A model generated the notes under the pieces. The model was not told where the DNA came from and did no database searches. It saw nothing but the letters and a program-made list of their open reading frames with translations. Made by a program: the position numbers and the translations under genes. Shown here piece by piece: positions 51,770 to 59,523 of a DNA stretch of 64,000 bases (positions are counted from its first letter, which is position 1; each line of letters begins with the position of its first letter). Origin of the DNA: Clostridium aminobutyricum (GTDB lineage: Bacteria; Bacillota; Clostridia; Peptostreptococcales; Anaerovoracaceae); contig NZ_JAFJZZ010000001.1 of NCBI RefSeq assembly GCF_017255415.1, positions 1,116,001-1,180,000 on the forward strand. The letters run 5' to 3'.

Positions 51770-54154
51770 ATGGATAACAAGGAATTTGTAATGACCGAAC
51801 GACTAAACCAACTTAAAGAAGCTTATCTGAAAGTAATTCCAAGCATCACAATCCATAGAGCGATTGCATATACGGAGGTGGCAAAAGAATATCCTGATAT
51901 TCCGGTAAGTCTTAGAAGAGCAAAGGGATTTAGGCGAGCTTGTGAAACAGCGCCTATGCTAATTCAAGAAAATGAGCTTATTGTTGGACATCCTTGCGGT
52001 CAGCCACGTGCAGGAGCCTTTTCCCCTGATACGGCATGGAGTTGGGTAAAAGAGGAGTTGGCCGAGATTAGTACAAGACCTCAAGACCCTTATTTTATAA
52101 GTGAAGAAGACAAAAAGGTTATGAGAGAAGAACTTTTCCCTTTCTGGGAGGGAAAGTCTCTTGCTGAAGCCTGTGAAGCTGAACTTAGAAAAGAAGGAAT
52201 TTGGGAGTATGGCGCTGAAGCCGCTATTACAGATCTAACGTATCATGTAACGAGCGGGGGTGGAGATTCCAGCCCGGGATACGATATTATTTTGTTTGAA
52301 AAAGGCATTTTGGGAATCAAAGCTGAAGCAGAGGAAGGTCTTGCAACTCTAGAAGGTAACCGGGAAGAAGTAAATGAAAAAAGCATCTTCTATCAATCCT
52401 CCATTGAAATATGTGAAGGCATTTTAACTTATGCAAGCCGTCTATCGAAATATGCTTCAGAGCTTGCTGAAAAAGAGAGCAATCCGATAAGAAAAGCAGA
52501 ACTTATTAAAATTGCTGATGTAAATTCACGAGTACCTGCAAACCCACCAGAAACATTCCATGAGGCGTTACAATCCCTTTGGACGATACAATCATTATTT
52601 TTACTGGAAGAAAATCAATGTAGTACCTCGCTTGGTCGTTTAGATCAGTATATGCTTCCTTGTTACGAAAACGATATAAAAAGCGGCAACCTTACTGAAG
52701 AACAAGCTTTTGAATTAATGGGTTGCTTTATGATAAAATGCTCGGAAATAATTTGGTATACCCCAGGTGCTACAGCTAAATATTTTGCAGGATATATGCC
52801 TTTCATCAATATGTGTGTTGGTGGTGTAAAACGTGATGGCGGAGATGGAACGAACGATTTAACTTATTTAGTAATGGAAGCCGTAAGACAGGTCAAAGTT
52901 TATCAACCAACCCTTGCTTGTCGTATTCACAACCTTTCTCCGCAAAAGTATCTTGAAAAAGTTGTTGATTTAATTAAAGCCGGTGGCGGTATGCCTGCGT
53001 GCCATTTTGATGATGCCCATATCAAAATGATGCTCAGAAAGGGATATAGCTTTGAAGATGCAAGAGATTACAGCCTTATGGGTTGTGTTGAACCGCAGAA
53101 AAGCGGAAAAGTACACCAGTGGACGGCAGGAGGCTTTACCCAGTGGCCTATTACGATAGAGATGGCTATGAATAGGGGTGTTTTAAAGTCTTATGGCGAT
53201 AAGCAATGGTTAGATACAGGCGATATCAATGAGTTTAAAACATATGAGAATTTTGAAGGTGCCGTAAAGAAACAGCTCGACTATTTGATTGATATCAACT
53301 GTAGAGGAACTGTCATCATTGAAAAAGTATTCAGAGATGTGACCCCTTCGCCGTATATGTCACTATTTATGGATGGTTGTATGGAAAAAGGTAAAGATGT
53401 CATGGCTGGGGGCGCAGTGATGTATGAAGGCCCTGGGACAATCTTTGCTGGTCTAGCTACCTATGTTGACAGCATGACTGCTATTAAAAAATTAGTTTAT
53501 GAAGACAAAAAATATACGCTTGCACAAATAAAAGAAGCAATGGATGCAAATTGGGAAGGATATGAGCATATTCATAAAGATTGTTTAAATGCGCCTAAGT
53601 ATGGCAATGATGATGACTATGCAGATATGATTGCAAAGGAAATTATTGATTATACAGAGCAAAAGATGAATTCTTATACATCCCTTTATGCAAGACAGAT
53701 TCATGGGACATTATCACAATCGTTCAACACTCCCCTAGGGGGAATGGTTGGAGCTACACCAGACGGAAGAGCTGCTTATGCCCCTCTTTCAGATGCGATG
53801 AGCCCATCACAAGGTGCAGATAAAAAAGGTCCAACCGCTGTCATAAAATCCGTATCCAAGTTAAACGTGGAGTCCATGAGTTTAGGCATGGCTCATAACT
53901 TTAAAGTAAGTAATGGATTCCTTGATGGGGTTGAAGGTAGAAATGCGATTATTACGCTGCTCCGAACAGCTTCGATAATGGGCAATGGACAAATGCAATT
54001 TAACTGTGTGGATAATGCAACTTTAATTGATGCTCAAGTTCATCCGGAACTACACAGGGACTTGATTGTACGTGTTGCAGGATATTGCGCATTCTTTGTA
54101 GAACTTTGCAAGGAAGTCCAAGATGAAATCATCAGTAGAACTGTACTTGGTTAA
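51770..54154 (+). CDS. CutC-like glycyl radical enzyme (choline trimethylamine-lyase family)
   Basis: A 794-residue glycyl radical enzyme. Radical Gly771 is in RVAGYCAFF; thiyl Cys439 and Glu441 in MGCVEPQ. Its residues line up with remembered D. alaskensis CutC numbering at a constant offset of 50: Tyr158/208, Asp166/216, Phe345/395, Cys439/489, Glu441/491, Thr452/502, Gly771/821. Only Tyr506 is changed, to Phe456. The N-terminus is ~50 residues shorter and no microcompartment gene is nearby. No activating radical-SAM enzyme is in the window. Cleavage of choline to trimethylamine and acetaldehyde is likely, but the Phe change could mean another quaternary amine. Confidence 0.85.
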   Translation: MDNKEFVMTERLNQLKEAYLKVIPSITIHRAIAYTEVAKEYPDIPVSLRRAKGFRRACETAPMLIQENELIVGHPCGQPRAGAFSPDTAWSWVKEELAEISTRPQDPYFISEEDKKVMREELFPFWEGKSLAEACEAELRKEGIWEYGAEAAITDLTYHVTSGGGDSSPGYDIILFEKGILGIKAEAEEGLATLEGNREEVNEKSIFYQSSIEICEGILTYASRLSKYASELAEKESNPIRKAELIKIADVNSRVPANPPETFHEALQSLWTIQSLFLLEENQCSTSLGRLDQYMLPCYENDIKSGNLTEEQAFELMGCFMIKCSEIIWYTPGATAKYFAGYMPFINMCVGGVKRDGGDGTNDLTYLVMEAVRQVKVYQPTLACRIHNLSPQKYLEKVVDLIKAGGGMPACHFDDAHIKMMLRKGYSFEDARDYSLMGCVEPQKSGKVHQWTAGGFTQWPITIEMAMNRGVLKSYGDKQWLDTGDINEFKTYENFEGAVKKQLDYLIDINCRGTVIIEKVFRDVTPSPYMSLFMDGCMEKGKDVMAGGAVMYEGPGTIFAGLATYVDSMTAIKKLVYEDKKYTLAQIKEAMDANWEGYEHIHKDCLNAPKYGNDDDYADMIAKEIIDYTEQKMNSYTSLYARQIHGTLSQSFNTPLGGMVGATPDGRAAYAPLSDAMSPSQGADKKGPTAVIKSVSKLNVESMSLGMAHNFKVSNGFLDGVEGRNAIITLLRTASIMGNGQMQFNCVDNATLIDAQVHPELHRDLIVRVAGYCAFFVELCKEVQDEIISRTVLG

Positions 54155-54197
54155 TATTTTAAAAGACAGTAAATTATCATAAAAGAAACTCCCAAAG

Positions 54198-54235
54198 CAA
54201 TAGAAGCTGTCCGATATATTGGGCAGCTTCTATTG
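54198..54235 (+). terminator. Terminator after glycyl radical enzyme
   Basis: CAATAGAAGCTGTCC (54198-54212) pairs with GGGCAGCTTCTATTG (54221-54235) with one G-T pair, followed by AACATTTTAAG. Confirms that no activase gene is co-transcribed downstream. Confidence 0.8.
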
Positions 54236-54258
54236 AACATTTTAAGATAATTATAATC

Positions 54259-54310
54259 CGAACATAATTTCAGAACATGTGTTTACAACCCTCTTGAAAT
54301 ATGGTAAAAT
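54259..54310 (+). promoter_or_regulatory. lexA promoter with SOS box
   Basis: TTTACA (54282-54287), 17-bp spacer, TAAAAT (54305-54310). AGAACATGTGTTTA (54272-54285) fits the Gram-positive SOS box GAAC-N4-GTTY and overlaps the -35; a second half-match CGAACATAATTTC lies at 54259-54271. Indicates self-repression by LexA. Confidence 0.75.
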
Positions 54311-54349
54311 AATTTTATTAAATATAGACTTTATTAATAGGGAGGATTT

Positions 54350-55012
54350 ATGGAACAGTTAAAAGACCGAGAAAATAAAATATTGCAGTATATGAAAAAA
54401 GAAATCAGCCAGAAAGGCTATCCTCCGACCGTACGCGAAATCTGCTCCGCATTGAATATCAAGTCCACTTCAACAGTACACAAGGATATCGAAAATTTGG
54501 AGCTAAAAGGTTATTTAAAGAAAGATCCGTCCAAACCGCGTGCGCTGATGATTGTTGATCCCGAAGCTCATGACAACTCATCCGCAACCGAAAAAGGCAC
54601 CGCTTCTTATGGAAACGCCGAACGTGCGGACGTCGTTGATATTCCTCTTGTTGGCAGAATTGCTGCCGGGACTCCTATTTTAGCGGAACAAAATGTAGAG
54701 GATACATTTCCTATTCCTGCTCGATTTGTAGGGAAAAATACCACTTTTATGTTAACAGTGTCCGGTGAAAGTATGATAGAGGCAGGAATTTTTGATGGGG
54801 ACTATATTTTAGTCGAACAACAAAACACCGCAATTAATGGGGAGATTGTTGTTGCCATGATTGACGGTTTTGAAAGTGAAGCGACCGTTAAAACATTCTA
54901 TAGAGAGGCCGACCATATACGCCTTCAGCCTGAGAATTCCAGCATGAGTCCTATCATTGTCAAAGATGTCAAAATCTTAGGCAAAGTGAAAGGCGTCTTT
55001 CGATATTTTTAA
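54350..55012 (+). CDS. lexA: LexA repressor
   Basis: A 220-residue SOS repressor. N-terminal winged helix: KGYPPTVREICSALNIKSTSTVHKD. The cleavage site Ala106-Gly107 is in VGRIAAGTP, catalytic Ser141 in VSGESMIEAGIFDGD and Lys181 in ATVKTFYRE. RecA-stimulated self-cleavage frees the regulon. GGGAGG precedes the ATG and an SOS box lies in its promoter. Monocistronic, closed by a terminator at 55025-55085. Confidence 0.97.
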   Translation: MEQLKDRENKILQYMKKEISQKGYPPTVREICSALNIKSTSTVHKDIENLELKGYLKKDPSKPRALMIVDPEAHDNSSATEKGTASYGNAERADVVDIPLVGRIAAGTPILAEQNVEDTFPIPARFVGKNTTFMLTVSGESMIEAGIFDGDYILVEQQNTAINGEIVVAMIDGFESEATVKTFYREADHIRLQPENSSMSPIIVKDVKILGKVKGVFRYF

Positions 55013-55024
55013 AAAGTATAAAAT

Positions 55025-55085
55025 AGAGGATGATCAGAAGAACATGCAATCGATGTTGCATTCACTTTTGAAACATCCTCTTTTA
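55025..55085. terminator. Bidirectional terminator between lexA and VWA gene
   Basis: AGAGGATG (55025-55032) pairs with CATCCTCT (55074-55081), with an inner ATGCAA/TTGCAT hairpin, followed by TTTTATTTA. Serves converging genes. Confidence 0.75.
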
Positions 55086-55092
55086 TTTACTG

Positions 55093-56286
55093 CTAACGCA
55101 CCAATAATTTTTTAATTCCGGCTTCCAATCCGTCTATTGTCAGTTCAAACATCGGAAACACCTCTTTAATTTGCTGTAAGGTATAGCTTCCATAGATATA
55201 ATCCCAATCCACTTTTCGTATCGGATTTAACCATATCAGCTTTTTATAACGTCGTTTAAACTTGTTGAGCCATTCAATACCCGGTTCTTCGTTGTAGAGT
55301 CCAATATAAGAATTTCCGCCAGGCCGCATCAGTTCATAGGGAGCCATTGTGCCGTCACCGATGAAAATTACTTTATATTCACTGTCCAGATTGGAAAGCA
55401 CCCAATCTGTATTAATCCACTCACCTCTCCGGCAGTATGGAGTTGTATATAAATGTTCATAAATGCAATTATGAAAGTAATATACTTTTAAGTCTTTAAA
55501 GTGGCTGGATTTACTTACTGCCTGAAACAGTCTGCTGCATAATCGGCTATACGGCATCATAGAGCCATCGGAATCAAACAATAGCAGCAGCTTTATCGTA
55601 TTCTTTCTAGGTTTATCAAAAACCAGCTTGAGGTTTCCTGCATTGTTACACGTTTCATCGATAGTCTCTTCCATATTCAGCTCGGTCTTTGCACCTTCTA
55701 CTCTTGCGGAATACTGTCTTAGTTTTCTGAAGGCCATCTGGAATTGCCTTATATCGAGAATATTGTCTTGTCTGAAATCTTTAAAATTCCTTTCCCCTGC
55801 GATCTGAACCGCCGATTTATGTCTTCCCTGTCCGCCGGTTCGAATTCCTTGGTTATTATATCCGCCATAACCCATTTTGGAAGTTCCGCCGGTACCGATC
55901 CAATAATTCCCGCCGTCATGCTTTTCTTTTTGTTCCTCAATTCTTTCCCTGAACCGTTTCAGTAATTCTTCCAGCTCCAGCATCGCCTCATCCGGCATTG
56001 GTCTATCATAGAGACCCCGTTCTCTCGGATTGTCGTTCAGCCATTTCCAAAACTCTTCCGGCAAATCTTCAGGCGTTTCAATTCCTTTAAAATATTCGGC
56101 AAATACAGCATCAAATTTATCATAATCCGCTTCGCTCTTGATTAACACATTTCTGCATAAATGGTAAAAGCCAAGAAGACTGGACTCCGCCAAACCTTTA
56201 TCCAACGCTTCAATCAATGCAAGCCATTCATTTAGCGAAACAGTTAAACCCTTCGCCCTCAACAAATAGAAAAATTCTAAAAACAT
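55093..56286 (-). CDS. VWA (CoxE-like) domain protein, MoxR partner
   Basis: A 397-residue protein with a C-terminal von Willebrand A-type domain. The metal-ion site is LLLFDSDGSMMPYSR (DxSxS variant DSDGSM) around residue 235, with the CoxE-type VIFIGDGTMAPYEL later. The N-terminal part is helical. It starts four bases after the MoxR ATPase gene ends, the classic MoxR-VWA chaperone pair that assembles or remodels a protein complex. The target is unknown; no obvious client gene is adjacent. Confidence 0.88.
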   Translation of the reverse strand: MFLEFFYLLRAKGLTVSLNEWLALIEALDKGLAESSLLGFYHLCRNVLIKSEADYDKFDAVFAEYFKGIETPEDLPEEFWKWLNDNPRERGLYDRPMPDEAMLELEELLKRFRERIEEQKEKHDGGNYWIGTGGTSKMGYGGYNNQGIRTGGQGRHKSAVQIAGERNFKDFRQDNILDIRQFQMAFRKLRQYSARVEGAKTELNMEETIDETCNNAGNLKLVFDKPRKNTIKLLLLFDSDGSMMPYSRLCSRLFQAVSKSSHFKDLKVYYFHNCIYEHLYTTPYCRRGEWINTDWVLSNLDSEYKVIFIGDGTMAPYELMRPGGNSYIGLYNEEPGIEWLNKFKRRYKKLIWLNPIRKVDWDYIYGSYTLQQIKEVFPMFELTIDGLEAGIKKLLVR

Positions 56287-56290
56287 CTAA

Positions 56291-57136
56291 CTACCACCTT
56301 TTAAAGGAATAGCCTTTTTGCTTTACTTCACACATGGTATCAATATCTTGATTCTTTTTTAATAACACGCCCACAAAAGGAATTTCCTTTTTGATTCGCT
56401 CCAGGTCAATTCCGCTTATCATTAATGCCTGTAACCAGTCTAACAGTTCGGAAGTACTTGGTTTCTTTTGGAGTTCCTTCATCTCTCGAATAGAATAGAA
56501 AGCCTCCATCGCCTGCGCCACCAGCTTACCGTTGATATCATTGAAGTGAACTTTTACGATCTCTTCCATCCTATCTTGATCTGGGAATTCGATATAGTGG
56601 AATATGCATCTTCTTAGGAAAGCATCCGGTAATTCTTTCTCTGCATTAGAAGTGATGATAACAATCGGCCTAGTCTTTGTTTTGATGGTTTCCTTCGTTT
56701 CATTAATATAAAATTCCATTTTATCCAGTTCCCACAATAAGTCATTTGGAAATTCAAGGTCTGCCTTATCGATTTCGTCAATCAGCAGAACGACTTGTTC
56801 TTCTGATACAAAAGCCTCCCCCAATTTTCCGAGTTTAATGTATTGCTTGATATCAGCAACGTCTCCCTCACCAAACTGGCTGTCATATAATCGCTGAACC
56901 GTATCGTAAACATATAAGCCTTCCTGCGCTTTGGTGGTTGATTTAATACCCCAAATAATCAGTTGCATATTCAGTGCTTTTGCAATCGCTTCCGCCAGCA
57001 TCGTTTTACCCGTTCCGGGTTCCCCTTTTATCAAAAGTGGTTTTTGCAATGCGATCGCTACATTGACCGCATTCATTAATTCTTTTGTTACGACATAATC
57101 GTCACTGCCTGTAAATCTCTTCATTTTATCAGCCAT
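56291..57136 (-). CDS. MoxR-family AAA+ ATPase
   Basis: A 281-residue AAA+ ATPase. Walker A GEPGTGKTML near residue 39, Walker B LLIDEIDKAD near 121, sensor 1 in VIITSNAEKELPDAF and arginine finger in FLRRCIFHYIEFP. This is the CoxD/MoxR branch. It pairs with the VWA protein directly downstream. Cytoplasmic; likely a maturation factor for a metal enzyme or surface complex. Confidence 0.92.
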   Translation of the reverse strand: MADKMKRFTGSDDYVVTKELMNAVNVAIALQKPLLIKGEPGTGKTMLAEAIAKALNMQLIIWGIKSTTKAQEGLYVYDTVQRLYDSQFGEGDVADIKQYIKLGKLGEAFVSEEQVVLLIDEIDKADLEFPNDLLWELDKMEFYINETKETIKTKTRPIVIITSNAEKELPDAFLRRCIFHYIEFPDQDRMEEIVKVHFNDINGKLVAQAMEAFYSIREMKELQKKPSTSELLDWLQALMISGIDLERIKKEIPFVGVLLKKNQDIDTMCEVKQKGYSFKRW

Positions 57137-57176
57137 TCAAACTATTCTCCTTTGATGTTTTAAATGATTTTCACTT

Positions 57177-57773
57177 TTATAAACCAATAAGCAACGGCAC
57201 CAAAATAGGAACAGCTATACTCAATACGGTTCCCATTACAAATGCATATACTGCTGTCTCACTATTCGTTGTTTTTTCAATGATCGGGAGACAGACATCC
57301 ATTGCCGCAGCACCGGGCACACTGCATGCTTCAATATAACCGATTCTTTTTGCTACAATTGGAATGATGATGATTCCGAGCATCTCTCGTATTACGTTAT
57401 GCAAAAATGAAACGGCACTGATTTCAGCAGAATACTGAGACAAAATAACAGGTGCTAAGGTATACCACCCAAAACCGGAGGCAACCGCCATGGTTTCTCT
57501 CGCTGTCATTGGCAAAATTAAAGATGCGATTGCTGCAAAAGCAAGGCATCCGATGATAGAAGCGATTGGAAAAGCCAATATTCGAATCCCAACCCGCTTA
57601 AAGTGTTCAACTACTGTCCCTGCGCGTCCCAAATCCAATCCCACAAAGAACAACATTACGCAAAGTCCTACAATTAATAAGTTTCCCGAAATAACATCGA
57701 TAAAATAGTCCGGAATAAAAAAGTATCCCGAGAGCATTCCCAACGTTACAAAGGAAATGATAATCTTAGTCAT
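57177..57773 (-). CDS. LysO family lysine exporter, C-terminal part
   Basis: A 198-residue membrane protein with about five or six helices, matching the C-terminal two-thirds of LysO (YbjE): LFFVGLDLGRAG, LPMTARETMAVASGFGWYTLAP and PGAAAMDVCLPIIEK. In E. coli LysO is one ~300-residue chain that exports L-lysine; here the N-terminal part is a separate overlapping gene (57766-58068). Two-gene LysO occurs in other Firmicutes, so this is probably a functional split rather than a frameshift. Confidence 0.85.
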   Translation of the reverse strand: MTKIIISFVTLGMLSGYFFIPDYFIDVISGNLLIVGLCVMLFFVGLDLGRAGTVVEHFKRVGIRILAFPIASIIGCLAFAAIASLILPMTARETMAVASGFGWYTLAPVILSQYSAEISAVSFLHNVIREMLGIIIIPIVAKRIGYIEACSVPGAAAMDVCLPIIEKTTNSETAVYAFVMGTVLSIAVPILVPLLIGL

Positions 57774-58068
57774 CGGCTTTCACTCCCTTTCTGTCTATTC
57801 GAAAGAGTTTTCGAACCAAAAAACATGCCAGAATACTTCCAGCAAAAGCAAAAACGGAAATGACTGCTGCTTTGAATCCTATCGTTTGAAGGGATTGAAT
57901 GACTTCTTCATTCGAACCGATTCTTGCACCCATCGTAAAAATAAGCACAATCAAGCAGCCTGTTGTCACTTTGCTCGTCCAGCTATATGATTTCTCCTTA
58001 TCTGTATACTTTGCTCCTACTATATAGCCTATGAAAGCCATGCTTAAATATAATATTAATAGACGCAA
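57766..58068 (-). CDS. LysO family lysine exporter, N-terminal part
   Basis: A 100-residue protein with three hydrophobic helices (residues ~3-20, 33-50 and 66-85) and the GARIGSNEEVIQSLQTIGFKA block of the DUF340 region at the N-terminus of LysO. It overlaps the C-terminal gene by eight bases in a different frame, so the two proteins are probably made together and assemble. Lysine (or toxic analog) export is inferred from the family. Confidence 0.82.
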   Translation of the reverse strand: MRLLILYLSMAFIGYIVGAKYTDKEKSYSWTSKVTTGCLIVLIFTMGARIGSNEEVIQSLQTIGFKAAVISVFAFAGSILACFLVRKLFRIDRKGVKADD

Positions 58069-58094
58069 ATGTTACACTCTCTTTCCATTACTAT

Positions 58095-59312
58095 TTATTT
58101 ATACGCATCATTAAGGGATTTAATAATCCCTTTTGCTACAGCATATGCATAATTGTCGATAAATTCACTTGTTCGCAGCATTTTCAAATCACTTTCATTT
58201 GAAAGAAATGCACCTTCTACAATAATCGCCGGCATCACCGTATGTTTTAACACATACAGGCTTGGGCTGCTTCTTTCACCTCTGTCATAGGTTCCGCAAA
58301 TGCTGACCATTTCATCTTGAACATTAGCGGCTATCGTTTTGCTTGCAATTCCATAAAGATCATTCTCTGTTTTTCCTTCCGCATTTACTTTGCTGTTATA
58401 CAATACTTCTGTACCGTGAGGAGTTGAGCTTTCATTGGAATTATTATGTACGGACACAAAGAGCGTTGCTCCGTTGTTATTTGCTATCGTTGTTCTTTCG
58501 TCCAAAGTGAGATAAACATCTTGATCTCTGGTCAAAAGAGTTTTCACACCGGCACTTTTCAAGTATTCATTTAATTTTAGCCCAATCGGTAGATTCAGAT
58601 CTTTTTCATATAGTTGATCCGTCTGACCTTGATGTCCAATGCTTCCGCAATCCTTGCCACCGTGTCCTATATCAATAACCACCAGCTTGTCCTTTGCCGC
58701 AGTATGAATCATATCAAGCATCCCCGAATCGTCATCAGTCGGGGTATCCGTATTTCCATCGGTCGGTTCCGTTGAAGGTTCGTTTGGTTCGATTACAGGT
58801 TCCTCTGTCTTTGGAGAGGTCGCCAGCACGCTTCGAGTAGAATCTTCCCAGCTTACTTCGCAGCCAAGAGCTTCCGCCGTAAACCGCACAGGAATCATCG
58901 TACTGCCATAGTAATCTCCATCCGGATCCAGTATCATAGCCGGAACATCCAATGGCTGATCTACTCCGTTCACAACTGCCACATCCGAACCGATAACCAG
59001 CTGTACGACTGTATTGTCCAATTTTATATTAACACTTTGGGTATTATTGTCCCAGGCAACAATCCCTCCCATGGCTTCAAACAATGCTCTGGCCGGAATA
59101 AGAGTTCTTTCTTTGATAATGACCGGCGGTACATCTTTTTCCCCAAAAGTGATCTCCGTGCCATCAAGAGCTAGCCTAACCGGGTACTCTTGACAAAAAT
59201 TCAAACCCTCATCTATATCCGACTGTGTAATTTTTGTTCCAGCATAGGCTAACCCCGAAGCCATTGCGATCAGTACTATCACCATCATCAATATTCCTAT
59301 GATTTTTTTCAT
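58095..59312 (-). CDS. N-acetylmuramoyl-L-alanine amidase with stalk domain
   Basis: A 405-residue exported cell-wall hydrolase. Signal peptide at residues 1-24; a copper-amine-oxidase-N-like stalk domain (~45-160: ERTLIPARALFEAMGG, STMIPVRFTAEALGC); a Pro/Thr/Asp-rich linker; then Amidase_3 (~215-405) with zinc-binding His of DIGHGGKD, Glu of LYEKDLNL, His of FVSVHNNS and catalytic Glu of VEGAFLSN. It cleaves the MurNAc-L-Ala bond. I use ATG 59312 after AAAGGGGGAC. It lies beside the Csp gene but behind the latter's terminator. Confidence 0.93.
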   Translation of the reverse strand: MKKIIGILMMVIVLIAMASGLAYAGTKITQSDIDEGLNFCQEYPVRLALDGTEITFGEKDVPPVIIKERTLIPARALFEAMGGIVAWDNNTQSVNIKLDNTVVQLVIGSDVAVVNGVDQPLDVPAMILDPDGDYYGSTMIPVRFTAEALGCEVSWEDSTRSVLATSPKTEEPVIEPNEPSTEPTDGNTDTPTDDDSGMLDMIHTAAKDKLVVIDIGHGGKDCGSIGHQGQTDQLYEKDLNLPIGLKLNEYLKSAGVKTLLTRDQDVYLTLDERTTIANNNGATLFVSVHNNSNESSTPHGTEVLYNSKVNAEGKTENDLYGIASKTIAANVQDEMVSICGTYDRGERSSPSLYVLKHTVMPAIIVEGAFLSNESDLKMLRTSEFIDNYAYAVAKGIIKSLNDAYK

Positions 59313-59442
59313 ATTGTCCCCCTTTTTGCTATTTAGTACCATATTATGTCACTACTCGACTAATTTATATTATACTATTTTATATGGGGTGATAGCAATT
59401 TTTTTTTCAGATTCCATTTTATTGAACATGATTTCATGTAAA

Positions 59443-59468
59443 AAGAAGGCATTAGGAAATGCCTTCTT
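59443..59468 (-). terminator. Terminator of csp gene
   Basis: AAGAAGGCATT (59443-59453) pairs with AATGCCTTCTT (59458-59468); followed on the minus strand by TTTACATG. Separates csp from the amidase. Confidence 0.82.
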
Positions 59469-59523
59469 TCTTTGATAAACCGTCCTTTTTCTTTTTTTAT
59501 TTACCTAAAATTTCCTATTTTCT

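Noticed and set aside
51770-54154. Isethionate sulfite-lyase as the identity of the glycyl radical enzyme, completing a taurine pathway
   Set aside because: The active-site residues follow the CutC pattern, it has its own promoter behind a terminator, and no sulfoacetaldehyde reductase is present.
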